From: Isoetes taiwanensis
Lineage: Eukaryota; Streptophyta; Lycopodiopsida; Isoetales; Isoetaceae
Length of the DNA stretch: 64,000 nucleotides
Direction of reading: 5' to 3'
NCBI GenBank assembly: GCA_021234155.1
Contig: JAJEKV010000012.1
Coordinates: 9,762,448-9,826,447, forward strand
Shown one piece after another: positions 21,989-33,375 of the stretch; position 1 is the stretch's first letter; the number at the start of each line of letters is the position of its first letter. The translations under genes were made by a program, and so were the position numbers. The notes beneath the pieces are model-generated. The model was not told where the DNA came from, did not search any database, and was given only the letters and a program-made list of their open reading frames with translations.

Positions 21989-24900
21989 CTATGAAGGTAA
22001 ATCACATAAAAGAACACTTCCTGCAGATGCTCGATTAGCTGCCCTGTTGCTACCAAAGTCTCTTTTATTAGACTTCCTTGCCATACCACTCCCAAACTGC
22101 AAAGATTAAGCATGCTCAAGAATATTTTTAGGATGCAAAAGAACATCAGAGAGAAGGTTCCTTACCTGTATTGCTCTTTTTGGCAGCAACGTACTTCCCG
22201 TGAGGCCTAACAACCTCGCCACCTGGAGGTCCAACAAAATAAGTTTACACGTCATGAAAAGCACCAAAAAGCTGGGGGTATTTGAGGCACAACATGATGA
22301 CACTCAAATTGAAACAGGATGAGTTTAAATTGACTAGGGTCCAGCTGTTTATTCAATTGCCAAGTCGTAGCTCAGTCTACTTTCTAAAGAACAAAACTTT
22401 GTATGTGTTTCTATGCAGAAAAAATAAATGAAGAACTATGACTTGGTGATTCCTCCTGAAATATGCATCTACCAGAATATGTTCATGAATTTTGATATAA
22501 TTAAATTTTTTTAAATTTTAATCCAATAAGTGATGCACCAAGGTATTCTTGTATAGGATGTCAAAGAAATATTTCATGCAGATAAAATTCAAAACAAACG
22601 TTACAAGTTCAAACCGACCTCCCGGAGGACCTTTTTGTCACCGACACCAGGACCTTCATTAAGATCAGTGATTTCCCATAACGCTAAACTTAGAAGAGTT
22701 TCCATTACATCTTCATCCAGAAAGGGAAAGCGGGCCTAATATAGAATATATTTGTCAATTTAAATGAAATAAGGGATTATTACTACCGAATAAAATGGGA
22801 ATCAAGACCAATTGCCATACCTCCTTTCCATGATCAGCCATGCAACGATCATCGCGTCCTAGATTCCTTTTCCAAATCCTCTGCATATCAACTCTCATTT
22901 CCTCATCTAAAGATTGCCACCTGACAGGTTGAAGGTTAACATACAATCTAAAGGAAATTCAGGAATGTAAGTAGTAGACTTAAGTATAAAAAAAAACTAT
23001 TGAAGGTGATTTTGCATTCTTCATATAACAGTTTGCTTACAGCAGCAATGCTTACCCCCCAAGCCTGAATTTTGTTCGGTATCGTGAATAGCCAGCACAC
23101 TGCTCGTCTGCCCCGGCACCGACCAGCAGTATTCTTGCTCTAGATGCATACTTATAGTCACCCAAAGGCGACCCACCCTTTACAATTCCAACACCACTTG
23201 CTGCCAGCCATAGTGCCATTCCAATGTTGAAATCCTGCAAGATGCGCCATCCTCAAAAAACAAGCTTTTACCTAGTAGAAAGATCATGAACAAGACAGAC
23301 CATGTAAGTATTTGAGGGACAAATAAGAGAGATCAACTTGCTATTTTCAGCATGCATATCCTCCATTTGTGAATCGATCTCAATAAGCCTCCAGCTGCAC
23401 TTTTCTGAACAATGTCAAGTGTGTGAAATCCAAAGGTCGAGAGCCTTTAAGGCAAGCCTGAAAGTAAGAAATTTCTACCGTCGTGTAGGGAAAAGCTGTT
23501 GGAGTTCAGCAAGACCAGCGAGTGAGGAAATCCTATCTGGTGCTGAAGGTCCATCAAAGCTGACATTCAACAAATCAATAGGATCTGGAAAGCAAGATTA
23601 TCATCTTGATTAAGAACCCACTCCTCGACCTAGGAAACAAGCACATATCATGCAGCTTAACTCAATTATTTAATTTTTTGAATATGAAAAGGTGACTTAT
23701 AGCATAACTGACGAGGTAGTTATCAGATCTGTATTTTTTATATTCTTGCTTATCTATAGAAGAAATTTGTTTGCTTTTCTTTTTAGAACGGAAGCTTGTA
23801 CAGCTACAGATGACAGCTTTTCTGATGGCCAATTTCTACATTATTGGTACATTAAGGACATCAGTCTAAATTTGGCTAACACAAAAAATATAATAACACT
23901 GGTTAGTTCAAGTTTGGCTAATATCTAATATGTAACAACACTGGCGTATGATCACGTACAACAAGAACCAAGACACTGATGAGTAAGTGCAGCCAAGATC
24001 ATTGAATCAATGCCTCCAGAAAAAAGTATTGCCACAGGTGCATCCTCAATCGTGCTTTTTTCTCCAATGCATTCTGTAGATAAAGACTGAAATGCATGTT
24101 CTAAAGTCGGTAATGATGCTAGAAATAACTATGTGTTAGGCAAGTGCATACAAGCTGACCTGACCAAAAATATGGTGTGTTGTCCTCCTTTTCACTGCCT
24201 GCCTCAAAGCTGCCAACACATGTTCAGGTGCACTACTTATTGGCTGAGCCAACAAATGTCCTACTTCAATGTCCTTAGGTTTTAATGGAGTAAGACTGCT
24301 TGGTGATACGCGCCGCCGTTCCCACCTTGCCAACATTTGCAATGAAGGATCATGCCACTGATGTTTCATTGCTACACCAACTAATTCTGCACTTCTGGTG
24401 TTACATTCCGTAATATTGATGCTGTATACTCCACATGGCAACTCTTCCCAGAACTCAAAAGTACTTGAACTTAATTTGGCAGATGCATTACTTTCCATGG
24501 GCCTTGCCTCTGCAAACACAGTTCTTGTTTAAAATGCAATATGAAATGAAGGACGCACTATCAATGCTCCCTATTACCTTGTTGAAAAGAACCAAATGCT
24601 GCAACAGAAGACAATATTATTCTAGAATCTGACTTTGAAGGCCAATGTACCAAGAGACTTCGCCGCCCAAATGCATCACGTCCAAACCATAAAATTTGTG
24701 ATTCTGCCTACAAGATGGAAAAAAGTTGCCTTTAGTTCCATACATTGATACCAATTTGTAATATAACATACCTGCCAGAAAATCAACGCCCATGGACCTC
24801 TGATCTGAGAAAGAGCTTCAGGAACTGTTCTATGCACATCTAAACTTGAGGTTACTGCACATTCACAGCTGATAAATTGCATGGCTTGTGCATGACATAA

Positions 24901-25967
24901 GCATGTACAACAGCCTTGAAGAAGAGACATAACAGCCATCGCATCATTCTCCTCTGGTTCAATTTGTAAGCCCCCAAATACTTCACCTACATATTAAAAC
25001 ATCCAAGTGTATAAATTTTAACTAGTACACGACAAAAGTTTAAACCAAAACGAGTATCTAAACTAAACGAGTACTTCATATTCTTCTATACATTAGAATG
25101 TACGATATTGAAATTTCTGCTGAATTAGAGAAAATTGTATAAAAATATTGAGTAACATAGTAATATGGTCCTGCATTATTTATTACAGTAGATCTATCAC
25201 AAGCCCGTGCTGCTAGGCGAGGTACTTTGAAAACAGCCATGATGCAAATTGTATGATGTCTACTTAGAGAAGACAAAAAAATAAAACAGGATAAAATGGA
25301 CACAGATACAGCAACGTATCCACATAAAATATTTTACCATTGTAGACAAAGAGATTGCCATCCTTATCCTTGAATGGCTGAGAAATTGGCCTGAGTCCCC
25401 TCAGCTGCAATGTGGCGCCCACAAATTGTAAAAATGCAGAAAAGTTCTCTTCTCCACAGACTGGACCGAATTGAAGATTTTCCTTGCAAATCTTCAAATA
25501 TCGGTTGCCATTTGAGTGGGACAGAAGACTGATTCTAGATGTCCGATTGACAAGATCAGACTCTTGACAAGAAGTAAAGTTCTGCTCCTTATTCAGGCGT
25601 ACTTTATGGCCAGTACACTGGGCTGGTTTATTGACCCTACTCACATGAATGGACTCCACTGCACAATCATCAGGTCCCCTTCTTATCAAAGCCTGAACAA
25701 GATCCACTACGCTTGGGCTCTCTAGATGTGCACACTTCAAACAATATGACAGAGATCAGGATTCGATTTTTTTTCAACATACTGCATACATTTATTAACA
25801 ACATATAGGAGAAACTAGATACGAACGTTAACTTGGTAAAGTCTAACTTTGAGTTTGCTCCAAGGACTCCGTACCTCTTTAGATGCAACATCAACAGGGC
25901 ATTCAGCTAAATTGTCAGGGAGGCGAACCACTGTGACTCCCTCCACAATAAGTCCGATTCCGCACAT
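21989..25967 (-). CDS. ASNSD1: Asparagine synthetase domain-containing protein 1 homologue, 13 exons
   Basis: Exons on the minus strand: 25967-25875, 25734-25338, 24986-24772, 24707-24578, 24509-24160, 24086-23969, 23584-23479, 23394-23301, 23234-23056, 22920-22821, 22735-22619, 22222-22166, 22096-21989. All introns are GT-AG, the phases agree, and the total is 2064 bp (687 residues plus stop). The protein starts MCGIG with Cys2, the nucleophile of class II glutamine amidotransferases. RRGPDD (~49-54) and YNGE (~162-165) belong to the same domain. The asparagine-synthase ATP-pyrophosphatase domain has SGGIDS at 418-423 and GADEQCAGYSRYR from 542. The C-terminus has LGLTGSTLLPKRAIQFGS, typical of ASNSD1 rather than true asparagine synthetase. 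The length is close to the human protein (~640). The ASNSD1 reaction itself is not established. Confidence 0.93.
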
Positions 25968-26393
25968 GCTCAGTAAGCAAGGAGACTAGATTCTTAAGTT
26001 CTAGTTTTGTGCTTCTGTAAAAGGGCACAAAAGTGACGCAGTGCAACTTGTCGCCATCGAACGGCTGAAAATAGCCGAGACGCCAATGCATTGGTATTCA
26101 AGTTTGTCATCTTAAACATTTTGCAGTAGGGCAAATCCTATGCATGGAGTGGGTTTGGCATAAATTATATGCAATAATAATATTATTATTCTTGGTGCTA
26201 GGCATGGAGTGGGTTCGGCATTATGGATGGATGAGAGGGCTAGCAAGATGGTTGAGATCTTGTTGAAGCTAAGCATCACTTTTTGGAGCAAATCCACCTA
26301 GTCTAAGCAACAGTCCTTCAGTTTATACCATGTCCTCTTCTAGACAGTATTTTTCATGTGTTGCTCGTTGTAATTGATCTTTAAAGCTAGATC
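25968..26393 (-). promoter_or_regulatory. Likely 5' UTR and promoter region of ASNSD1
   Basis: The 420 bp between the ASNSD1 start codon and the next LINE tail. It holds no other gene. Two copies of a GCATGGAGTGGGTTTGGCAT-type word lie at about 26140-26160 and 26203-26222. No TATA box can be assigned with confidence. Confidence 0.35.
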
Positions 26394-26619
26394 TTTTTTT
26401 TTGAAGGACATGAGACTCTTCTTATTTACAAAAACAAAGGCGCAATACACAATGCACAGACAGGAATAAAACCCTAGTGGATAGGCCACAAAATCCAACT
26501 AGAAGCAAGATGAAATGCCCACTTACGCAAGTTCGGCCAAACAGGGGGATAAAGTGCAAGTAGGATCTCCTGGCTAGTGAGAGACACACTGGAAAGAGTG
26601 AACAACAGGTACAAAACAA

Positions 26620-27135
26620 ATGGATCAGTCTGACAAGGATAAGGTTTCACAGAAAAAATCTGTTAAAGAGACTTCTCAGTTTCAAAGGTTGCCAGAAAAT
26701 GACAGGTTCAAGTGGACAAGAGTAAACGGAAGTTACAAGAGAATTCAGAAGCAAAAGGCTACAAGAGATCAGATGAAAGACAAGGGCAAACTTTGTGAAT
26801 TTGAGTTCCCTAATTCTTCTAAAAATAATGGTCCCTTAACAATTGGAGAACCAAAGTTGCTAGTGGGGTTATGTCAGAAAAGGCTACTCAGGCTACTGAC
26901 AAATTAAGTATGGCTCTGAGAGAAATCATTAAAGAGGCTAAGAATCAAGAAAATGGCCAGTGCTTTTATAATCTTATGGACTATCCAATCAAAAATATTA
27001 GTAAGAAGGGGTCATTAAATATGAAATCTCGAGACAAAGCAAAGTTTCAGCTGAATTCTTCTCATGTGAATTCACATAGTGTGGATTGGGAATTTTTGAA
27101 AAATAGCCTCTTGACATTGGGTTTTGGTCAGCAGT
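26620..27135 (+). pseudogene. LINE-A3 ORF1-like part fused to a reverse transcriptase fragment
   Basis: Frame 26620-26907 starts MDQSDKDKVSQKKSVKETSQ and is rich in Lys and Gln. A second frame continues from 26871. At about 27070 it passes into SVDWEFLKNSLLTLGFG, the palm segment that in intact LINEs follows a KAYD box; that box is absent, which indicates an internal deletion. The frame is cut at about 27140 by LINE-B1. Confidence 0.5.
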
Positions 27136-27139
27136 GCAC

Positions 27140-28276
27140 CCCTCAGGCCCCTGGACTTGTGTACCATGGGCGAGCTCCCTGAAAGGGCGCTACTAGCACA
27201 TCACGCTGTTATGATGTAGCCTTTTCTGAAGGCTGACTTTTTTCTATTATTACCAGCATCCCGCTTTACTTCGGCTTCATGGCCATGCAGTGATGCATCG
27301 TTATCAATCAGCTTTTAACTGAACAATTTGTGTGGGGTTTATGAGCCACTTTTGTGCGGTTCATATTACAAACCCTCTTTCCCTGTGTACTTCTCTGTGT
27401 CTGATCATCATTCCCTGGATCGCGTCTGCCAAATCTCTCAGTGATTCTGTTATTGTCATCAGAATATGTACTGGTTGCCCCCCATCTTATAGTTCTGTAC
27501 CTGTCTCTGATGTCCCCGTATATCGGGCAATCGTTAATCATGTGGTTCTCATCCTCTACTCTCCCATTGTCGCAGATTCTGCATATCCTGTCCTCCTTGT
27601 TTATTCCCCTCCACCTGTCCTTTTCGATTCTCAGATCGTGGCTCCCCATCCTGAATCTAGCCAGGATATATCTTCTGGCTTTTTCCAATATGTTATCCCG
27701 ATACATCTGATGTCCTACCTGCTGGTCTGGGTTAAAAACTGTCATGAGCCAGATTGTCTTGGGTCCTGTGTGTTTTTGCAGCCATGCTCTTGTAGCTCTG
27801 GCTGCCCACTCCTCATTCCACTGCCCTTCGTTTATTAGGTCGCTCAGGTTTAATCCCATCTCTCTGGTCCATTTTGCCACATCCTTAAACCATCCGCTGC
27901 CTATGAGAATGTGTGACTTTGCTAACTCGGTGTAGTGGCTACTACTGCACTGAATAAGTAGCATTTGATGTCCCAGTCAATTATTCTGTTTTTGTTGCAG
28001 AAATTCTTCATATTAAAATAACTTCCTATGGTTGATTGGAACCTGGTGTCTGCACCCTTAGCCCACTTCCCTGTACCATGCGCATCATACCCTAGATACC
28101 TGTATTCCGTTGCTTCCTCTATTTCTGTTTCCTTGTATCTGAAGGGTCTATGCCTGTTCTTATGGCCGAAGATGACTATCTTAGTCTTTGCTAGATTTAC
28201 TGTTAGCCCGGTTTTTTCACAGAATTTTTCTAGAATTTTTAGTAGTCTGTGCATCCCCTTATTTTTTGTGGCCATC
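27140..28276 (-). mobile_element. LINE-B1: truncated non-L1-type LINE, minus strand
   Basis: The 28278-27922 frame (minus) reads KTGLTVNLAKTKIVIFGHKN and EYRYLGYDAHGTGKWAKGAD, directly after where the YADD box would be. The 27964-27308 frame gives WLMTVFNPDQQ, ILARFRMGSHDLRIEKDRW and CRICDNGRVEDENHMINDC, a C-terminal zinc motif. Comparison with LINE-B2 shows an internal deletion around 27950. The front half of reverse transcriptase and the terminal TCTA repeats are missing. It lies in reverse orientation inside LINE-A3. Confidence 0.82.
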
Positions 28277-28615
28277 ATTTAAATTAAAATCCCCCTTAAA
28301 CCCCCTTTGGTTTGGGTGCATATTCACACGGGGGGTGATGTAGGGCAGCGAGAGCCCTTATAATTTTATTTTGCACGTACGAAATCAACACCATATAGTA
28401 TTCCGCTTGAAATCTTATAGTATTTTGCGAATCTTGTTATACAGTATAGCAAATTTTGTACTTGCATACCCCACAAACGAGGAACTTTACGTACGGTGTA
28501 GATTAAGGAATAAGGGGTGAATATGCCTACCCAACAGCTCTCGTTGCCCGGAGTCAACCTTCGTGTGAATATGCACCCAAACCAAAGGGGGTTTAAGGGG
28601 GATTTTAATTTAAAT
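28277..28615. mobile_element. Foldback MITE with perfect 54-bp terminal inverted repeats
   Basis: 28277-28330 is the exact reverse complement of 28562-28615, starting ATTTAAATTAAAATCCCCC. The interior (231 bp) is non-coding and contains a second, weaker inverted match (GGGCAGCGAGAG against GGGCAACGAGAG). No target duplication is evident: the left border coincides with the broken 5' end of LINE-B1. Arm identity suggests recent activity. Confidence 0.82.
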
Positions 28616-29779
28616 GTGTTGGATCCAATGGTTGTGTTAATTAATGTCAATGGTAGTTATGTGTTGGTTGTTAATGTCAATGGTTGTTATGTGTTGGTTG
28701 TTATATGTTGGAGGATTTAATTTTTATATGTTGGATGTTAATGGTTTGTGTTGCAAAAAAAAAAATTTGGCCCCTTCGGGGCCTTAGGGACGTCCCCCTC
28801 CCCCCCCCCTCAGTGTGACAAAAAATTTAGAATTCAAACCAGAAAAAAACTAGAATTCATTTGAGGCTTTCATCACCTGTAGCTTTTGAATTTCATCACA
28901 ATAAAACAAATAGAACATAAGTAAAACTTACCATAAAGATAGAGCAGATTGATCCCATTATTCTGAAAGTCATAAAGTTTGCAACACCCATACACAAACA
29001 TTTTTCAACTGGAATTTAACAGCAGCCTTTGGCCTCCATGGATTCTTGTGGTGAGAAACCAAAGTGGGAAACTTTTCTACTTGTTAGCACAAGGATCTAG
29101 AAGCCTTGGAATTTGCTTAATAACTGCGTCAAAATCTAAAAATGCATGGTAATTTTTTGCAAGCTTCATTCGGAATGAGCCATAAAACAATATCCAATAG
29201 TGCAATTCTGTATTAATCAGCTGGTAGGATGTGAAAGCCTACCAAACCCGGCCGAAAAATTGCTATTTTAGCATAGATAACTGAACCAAACATATCCATA
29301 TCATACACTATCAAAAAGATCTCGGAGAGAGCTTTCCAACGCAATAAAAATCATCTGAAACAGAGCTCTGGATCAAAAGTTATGATAAGAAATGTATTGC
29401 CGACGGGGAAACTGCACTACATGCGCCCTTCAAGCCCTTCATGTGCCCGTTATACACCACACACACAAAAAGAGGGCTTTTGTTGTGAACCATTGGTTGT
29501 TGACCATTATGCACCACACGCACAAAAAAAGGGCTTTTGTTGTGAGCCATTGGTTGTTGACCATTGAAAAAAAAAAGGCTAAAATCGATGGCTCAGAAAT
29601 GGTGCACTCTAGATGTACGCATTAGTACATCCATTTGAATACATCACGAAATCATAGGAAAACCTTAGTGAAAAGCGTACAAAAACACAAAGAAAACCCC
29701 CTGTTATTGTGCTACATATTCTATTTTTGATGACAGTCTGTCCATTTTTTTTCTAATATTGATGACAGTAAAGCTATGT
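28616..29779. other. Unassigned stretch within LINE-A3
   Basis: No gene is supported. It begins with short GTTGTTAATGTCAATGGTTGTTATGTG-like repeats in diverged tandem (28625-28750), then G/C-rich runs (28770-28812), then plain AT-rich sequence. Confidence 0.45.
29455..29568. repeat. Tandem duplication of a ~57-bp unit
   Basis: Two units each with CACACACAAAAAGAGGGCTT (or a close variant), TTTTGTTGTGA and CCATTGGTTGTTGACCATT, adjacent to one another. Confidence 0.75.
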
Positions 29780-30363
29780 TGAAATGGTCCATCAGTCATG
29801 ATTAGCTTAAGAGTCTTTTCCATAATGTCTGGAATTCTTATTGTCCTCCTAAAATCTCTTATTTCATCTGGCTTCTTGCTAATGGTAGCCTGAACAATTT
29901 CGTCTCATTGTCAAAGAGAAATCCTAACATCTCTGCTAACTATCCTATGGCTTGTCACAGAGTTGAGGATATGTGCCATATTTTTCTCTGTAGCAAATTG
30001 AATGGTTTTTGGACTTGGATTGCTGATAAATTTGGCATTGTAAACAATGAAAATCTTCTATCCCTTCTGCATTATAATGATAAATTTGTCAATTCAATAA
30101 TCTATATTGCTCTTTGGAATATTTGGAAAGCCAGAAATCGTGTTTTATATGGACATAAGAACCCCTCTACCTTTTGGATAAAGATGCATTTTCAATTTGA
30201 TTTTGAGACTATTGCTACTGCTCATAAAAAGAAATTTGGATCTAACTTTGACAGGAAATGGGAGGCTCATGGACAGTATAGGAGACATTATGATTTATTT
30301 GCTTCAAATCTAAATGTTGTGGATTCTAACTTATTTTTTTCTGATGATCCTAGAATATCTTAA
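29780..30363 (+). pseudogene. LINE-A3 zf-RVT and C-terminal region
   Basis: Before the 29908 frame the sequence reads WNSYCPPKISYFIWLLANGS, the standard opening of zf-RVT. It is followed by CHRVEDMCHIFLCSKLNGFW (Cys/His zinc positions) and IYIALWNIWKARNRVLYG, the usual ORF2 tail. The frame ends at 30363. Confidence 0.8.
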
Positions 30364-30385
30364 TTTCCTGCGTGGAGAAGGAAGT

Positions 30386-30805
30386 AGCAAATTTGACAGC
30401 CACTCTCCTTTTAGTCAGCAAACTCAAGATCAAGTTATGAAAAATGATATTGCGACTTCCATGGAATCAGTCCTTATGAGGACTGGTCATAGAAGATATC
30501 AGAAGGAGAGTGAAGATTTGTGGGCAGCTATTTTTTGCAGAGAAGTTGTGCAAATCCATTGCCTATGGACTTTTCTGTCAGTCAATAACTTTGTTCTTAC
30601 TGAAGCTCAGCTAACAAGGTACAGAACAATGTATTATAATCACAGGTTATTGGCTGATCTTTATGGATCCTTGTTGATCCTTCTAGAGGACAAAGATAAG
30701 TTCCGTCTGTTTTACAGCAACAATTGGGCCCCCGACCGTTATGTCTTTGGATCCACGGATGCCTTCAATGCCTATTATAACTCAGTTTTCTTTTCTCAGT
30801 CTTGA
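30386..30805 (+). CDS. Unknown open frame downstream of LINE-A3 zf-RVT
   Basis: An open frame of about 140 residues in a different phase from the zf-RVT frame, with a protein-like composition (SEDLWAAIFCREVVQIHCLW, LYGSLLILLEDKDKFRLF). It lies inside the LINE insertion, before the poly(A). It could be an extension of ORF2 after a frameshift or another gene fragment. No family is recognised. Confidence 0.3.
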   Translation, partial: SKFDSHSPFSQQTQDQVMKNDIATSMESVLMRTGHRRYQKESEDLWAAIFCREVVQIHCLWTFLSVNNFVLTEAQLTRYRTMYYNHRLLADLYGSLLILLEDKDKFRLFYSNNWAPDRYVFGSTDAFNAYYNSVFFSQS

Positions 30806-31722
30806 ACATCCCCTGCTCATGGCCTACCATCTAAGAAGCATGTCATTGCTCTTCTTTAATTCTGTTCTAGCTTACTTTTTTGGTGGATTACATATTTGGC
30901 AGGTTTACAATTTTCGAAGAAGTTCCAAGAATTCTCTTCAGCATCGGAGACTCTATACAGTTTCATTGCATTCAAGAACAAGGATTTAAACATATTTTCT
31001 TATTGGCTGCTGCTTATCAAATTTTGTTGTAGTACAGATCCTAATTTCTATTCACTGAAGCTACTTGCTGGTTCTCATGCATATTTTGGTATGCTTATTT
31101 TCTAAAGGCATACTTTTGCAATGTACTTGAGATTTTATAATTAATGACAAAATCGTCTCTTACTTTAAAAAAAAAAGAGTGAACAACCACGCCCAAGCAA
31201 GCCGTAGATGATCGCACAAGAAGAAGTAGTGTTCAATAGTTTCAACACGTTGGCCACAGAGAGGGCAATGATCTGAGATTCTAGGGTTCATCTTGTGAAC
31301 CAAGATTGTGGTCGAGGAACCTGAAGATGCCAGTGCTGGGCTCGGGGGAGAGGCTCACAATCCAAAAACAGCCTGTACGTGGAAGAAACAAACTTTTCTG
31401 GTTTGACACATGCATCACATATCCAAATAGGCACATCAGCCTATGGTTGCTGCACAATGGATGACAAAAAATCAGCCACTCCAGCCCAGATTTGTCGATC
31501 CCATCTGTATAACAAAAATCTACATGATTGGGAAATATGTTTTTCGGGTTTCTCTTTCTGATAAATCTCTTGTCGAAGGTGTTTTTGAGAAAATGGCTAT
31601 TTCATTTCTATTTATCATTTTTGAGCATTTTCAATTGTTTATTGTATCTTTTCTAGCTCCTTATTGTATCTTTAATTTATGGCGATCAGATTATGGAAGA
31701 TTCTTTGGAATTTCCATATCTA

Positions 31723-32009
31723 AGGGTCATTTCCCACTTGCCATTAAGTTAAGTTAAATAGGGTTGGAACTTGCTTTCCCACTGACCCCTAAGTTAATAT
31801 CAGTTAAGTTAATTCCAGTTAATTTTTAACTGTTTATTAACTTAACGGAGCATCCTTCTCACTAGAAAAAGTTAAGTTATTTTTTTAACCAAATTTAAAA
31901 ATATTTAACCAACTAGTGCAAAAGTTAAGTGACCTAAGCAAGGTCCACTTAACTTCTAACTTTTTGGTTAAGCATTAAGCTAACTTAACTACGAGTGAGA
32001 AATGGTTCC
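31723..32009. mobile_element. AT-rich foldback MITE rich in TTAAGTTAA
   Basis: The left end (GGTCATTTCCCACTTG, then TTAAGTTAAGTTAA) matches the inverted right end (GGAACCATTTCTCACTCG, then TTAAGTTAGCTTAA) imperfectly over about 33 bp. A second inner arm (GGAACTTGCTTTCCCACT) repeats the motif. The interior is packed with TTAACTTAA/TTAAGTTAA words in both orientations. No target duplication was identified. Confidence 0.55.
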
Positions 32010-32246
32010 AGTTAGGTTAGACTCTTAAATCGCAATTTTGACAAGGATGCCAACTAGTTGACCAAGTGTCTTATTAGTTTGATAGATTGAATAAAAAACA
32101 TATCTGCTTGAGAATGAACTAAGGGGGCTAAAACTGAAGGACGTGTTGCAAATATCCAGGGCTATTGGAGAAAATGAAACTCTAGCTTTATTCATTAGAA
32201 ATTCTAGTAAGTCAAGAGAGGAGGCAGAAAACATCCTAAGAACAGA

Positions 32247-32528
32247 ATGGGAGCAAAGAAAAATTTACAAAGTCAAGCTGAAGAAACTCCTGAAATTTTA
32301 TTACTCAAGAAAAGGGATAAAATTGTATGCTATAATTGTCATGAGACATGCCATTATAAAAATGAATGTCCAAAACTCAGAAAAGACTTTAATTGCTATA
32401 CATGTGGGGGTAGAGGACATGTGGCTTCAAAATGTCCTACTCCCAAAAATTTTGGCGAATCTGCAAGAGGCAGAGGTGAGGCTAGTTTAGCAAGATCTGG
32501 AAGAGCAAGTAGAGTCAGTATCTCATGA
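32247..32528 (+). pseudogene. gag: Copia gag C-terminus with two zinc knuckles
   Basis: Contains CYNCHETCHYKNEC and CYTCGGRGHVASKC, both fitting CX2CX4HX4C. Upstream, in another phase (32110-32240), ISRAIGENETLALF and SREEAENIL look like further gag sequence. The N-terminal capsid is missing. Confidence 0.78.
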
Positions 32529-32550
32529 ATTTGCAATTATTAATGAGGAT

Positions 32551-33375
32551 ATGTGCACTAACAAATCTGATCATTTAATAGTTGATAGTGGAGCTGAGAG
32601 ATCAATAGTGCAAAATGCCGATTTTCTGAAGAATATATCAAGTGCAAATTCAAGAAGAATTCAGGTTGGAAATGGAGCCTTGCAAGATGTTCAAGGGAGA
32701 GGTTTATTACAGCTAACAGACTTAGCTGGAAATATTGTAAATATTCAGAATGTTCTTTGTGTGCCAGGCATTATTAAAAATTTGATATCAGTTAGTCAGT
32801 TGTGTGATTTGGGATACAAAGTTGTGTTTGATGCTGATCAGTGTAATGTTATGAAGGAAAATGAAATAAAGTTTTATGGCAAACGTGTGGGAAACTTGTA
32901 TGGGCTGGAAAATGTTGTGCATCATTCTATCAATGCAGTTCAAGAAGTTGGCTTGGAAATATGGCACAATAGACTAGCTCACACCAATTATAAAAAACTG
33001 AAATTCTTACATAAACAAGGTCATATAAACTCTGAAGATACAAATGACTTTATATGTGAGGGATGTGCTTTAGGAAAGCTAAATATGTTGCCCTTTCATA
33101 AAAGAAAATTTCGAGCACAACAAAAACTTGAATTGATACATTCAGATCTATGTGGTCCTTTAAATGTCAGAAGTAGAACTAATAAGAAATACTTCATAAC
33201 TTTCACTGATGACTATAGTAGGATGTGCACCACATACTACCTAAGGAAAAAATCTCAAGCATTAAGTGCATTCAAGCAGTATGTTACAGAAATGGAAAGA
33301 GGGATAGGGCTCAAAGTAAAATGTAAAATGCATCAGATCAGACAGAGAAGGAGAATACCTCTCAAATCAATTTAA
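32551..33375 (+). pseudogene. pol: Copia protease and integrase, N-terminal half
   Basis: Protease active site LIVDSGAERSI (~residues 8-18). Integrase zinc-binding WHNRLAH ... CEGCALGK (~130-175), then HSDLCGPL with the first catalytic Asp and FTDDYSR. The frame is lost at about 33330; the next frame contains the second Asp (SDREGEY) and the PQQNGVSERKNRT box with the catalytic Glu (33430-33470). Confidence 0.87.

Larger units (their letters stand above)
26607..31173 (+). mobile_element. LINE-A3: plus-strand LINE insertion with poly(A) and 14-bp TSD
   Basis: Flanked by AAAGAGTGAACAAC at 26593-26606 and 31174-31187, with an A run at 31167-31176 before the right copy. The left part (26620-27070) encodes a lysine-rich protein, possibly ORF1. 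It is joined abruptly to a reverse transcriptase palm fragment with SVDWEFLKNSLLTLGFGQQ (27075-27135), so most of ORF2 is missing. The right part has zf-RVT (29780-30363). In between are LINE-B1 (27140-28276), a foldback MITE (28277-28615) and unassigned sequence. Confidence 0.82.
26394..31562 (-). mobile_element. LINE-A2: minus-strand LINE fragment split by LINE-A3
   Basis: The 3' end is marked on the plus strand by a T run at 26394-26402 (poly(A) of the minus strand). The piece 26394-26606 continues at 31174, as shown by the 14-bp target duplication of the inserted LINE-A3. Minus-strand frames across 31180-31560 give zf-RVT-like motifs: HWHLQVPRPQSW, ISDHCPLCGQRVETIEHYFF and LRLAWAWLFT. The upstream end fades at about 31562. 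It is related to LINE-A1. Confidence 0.75.

Noticed and set aside
25264-25337. Extension of ASNSD1 exon 2 to the end of its open frame
   Set aside because: A GT donor after the conserved YNG and in-phase continuation to exon 3 (EVFGG) show that the rest is intron.
27332-27838. Long plus-strand open frame over LINE-B1
   Set aside because: It is the antisense of the LINE-B1 protein, which has clear family motifs on the minus strand.
28100-32100. Search for a copia 5' LTR upstream of gag
   Set aside because: No second copy of the TGATGGAAATTCAGC region was seen; the element is treated as 5' truncated.
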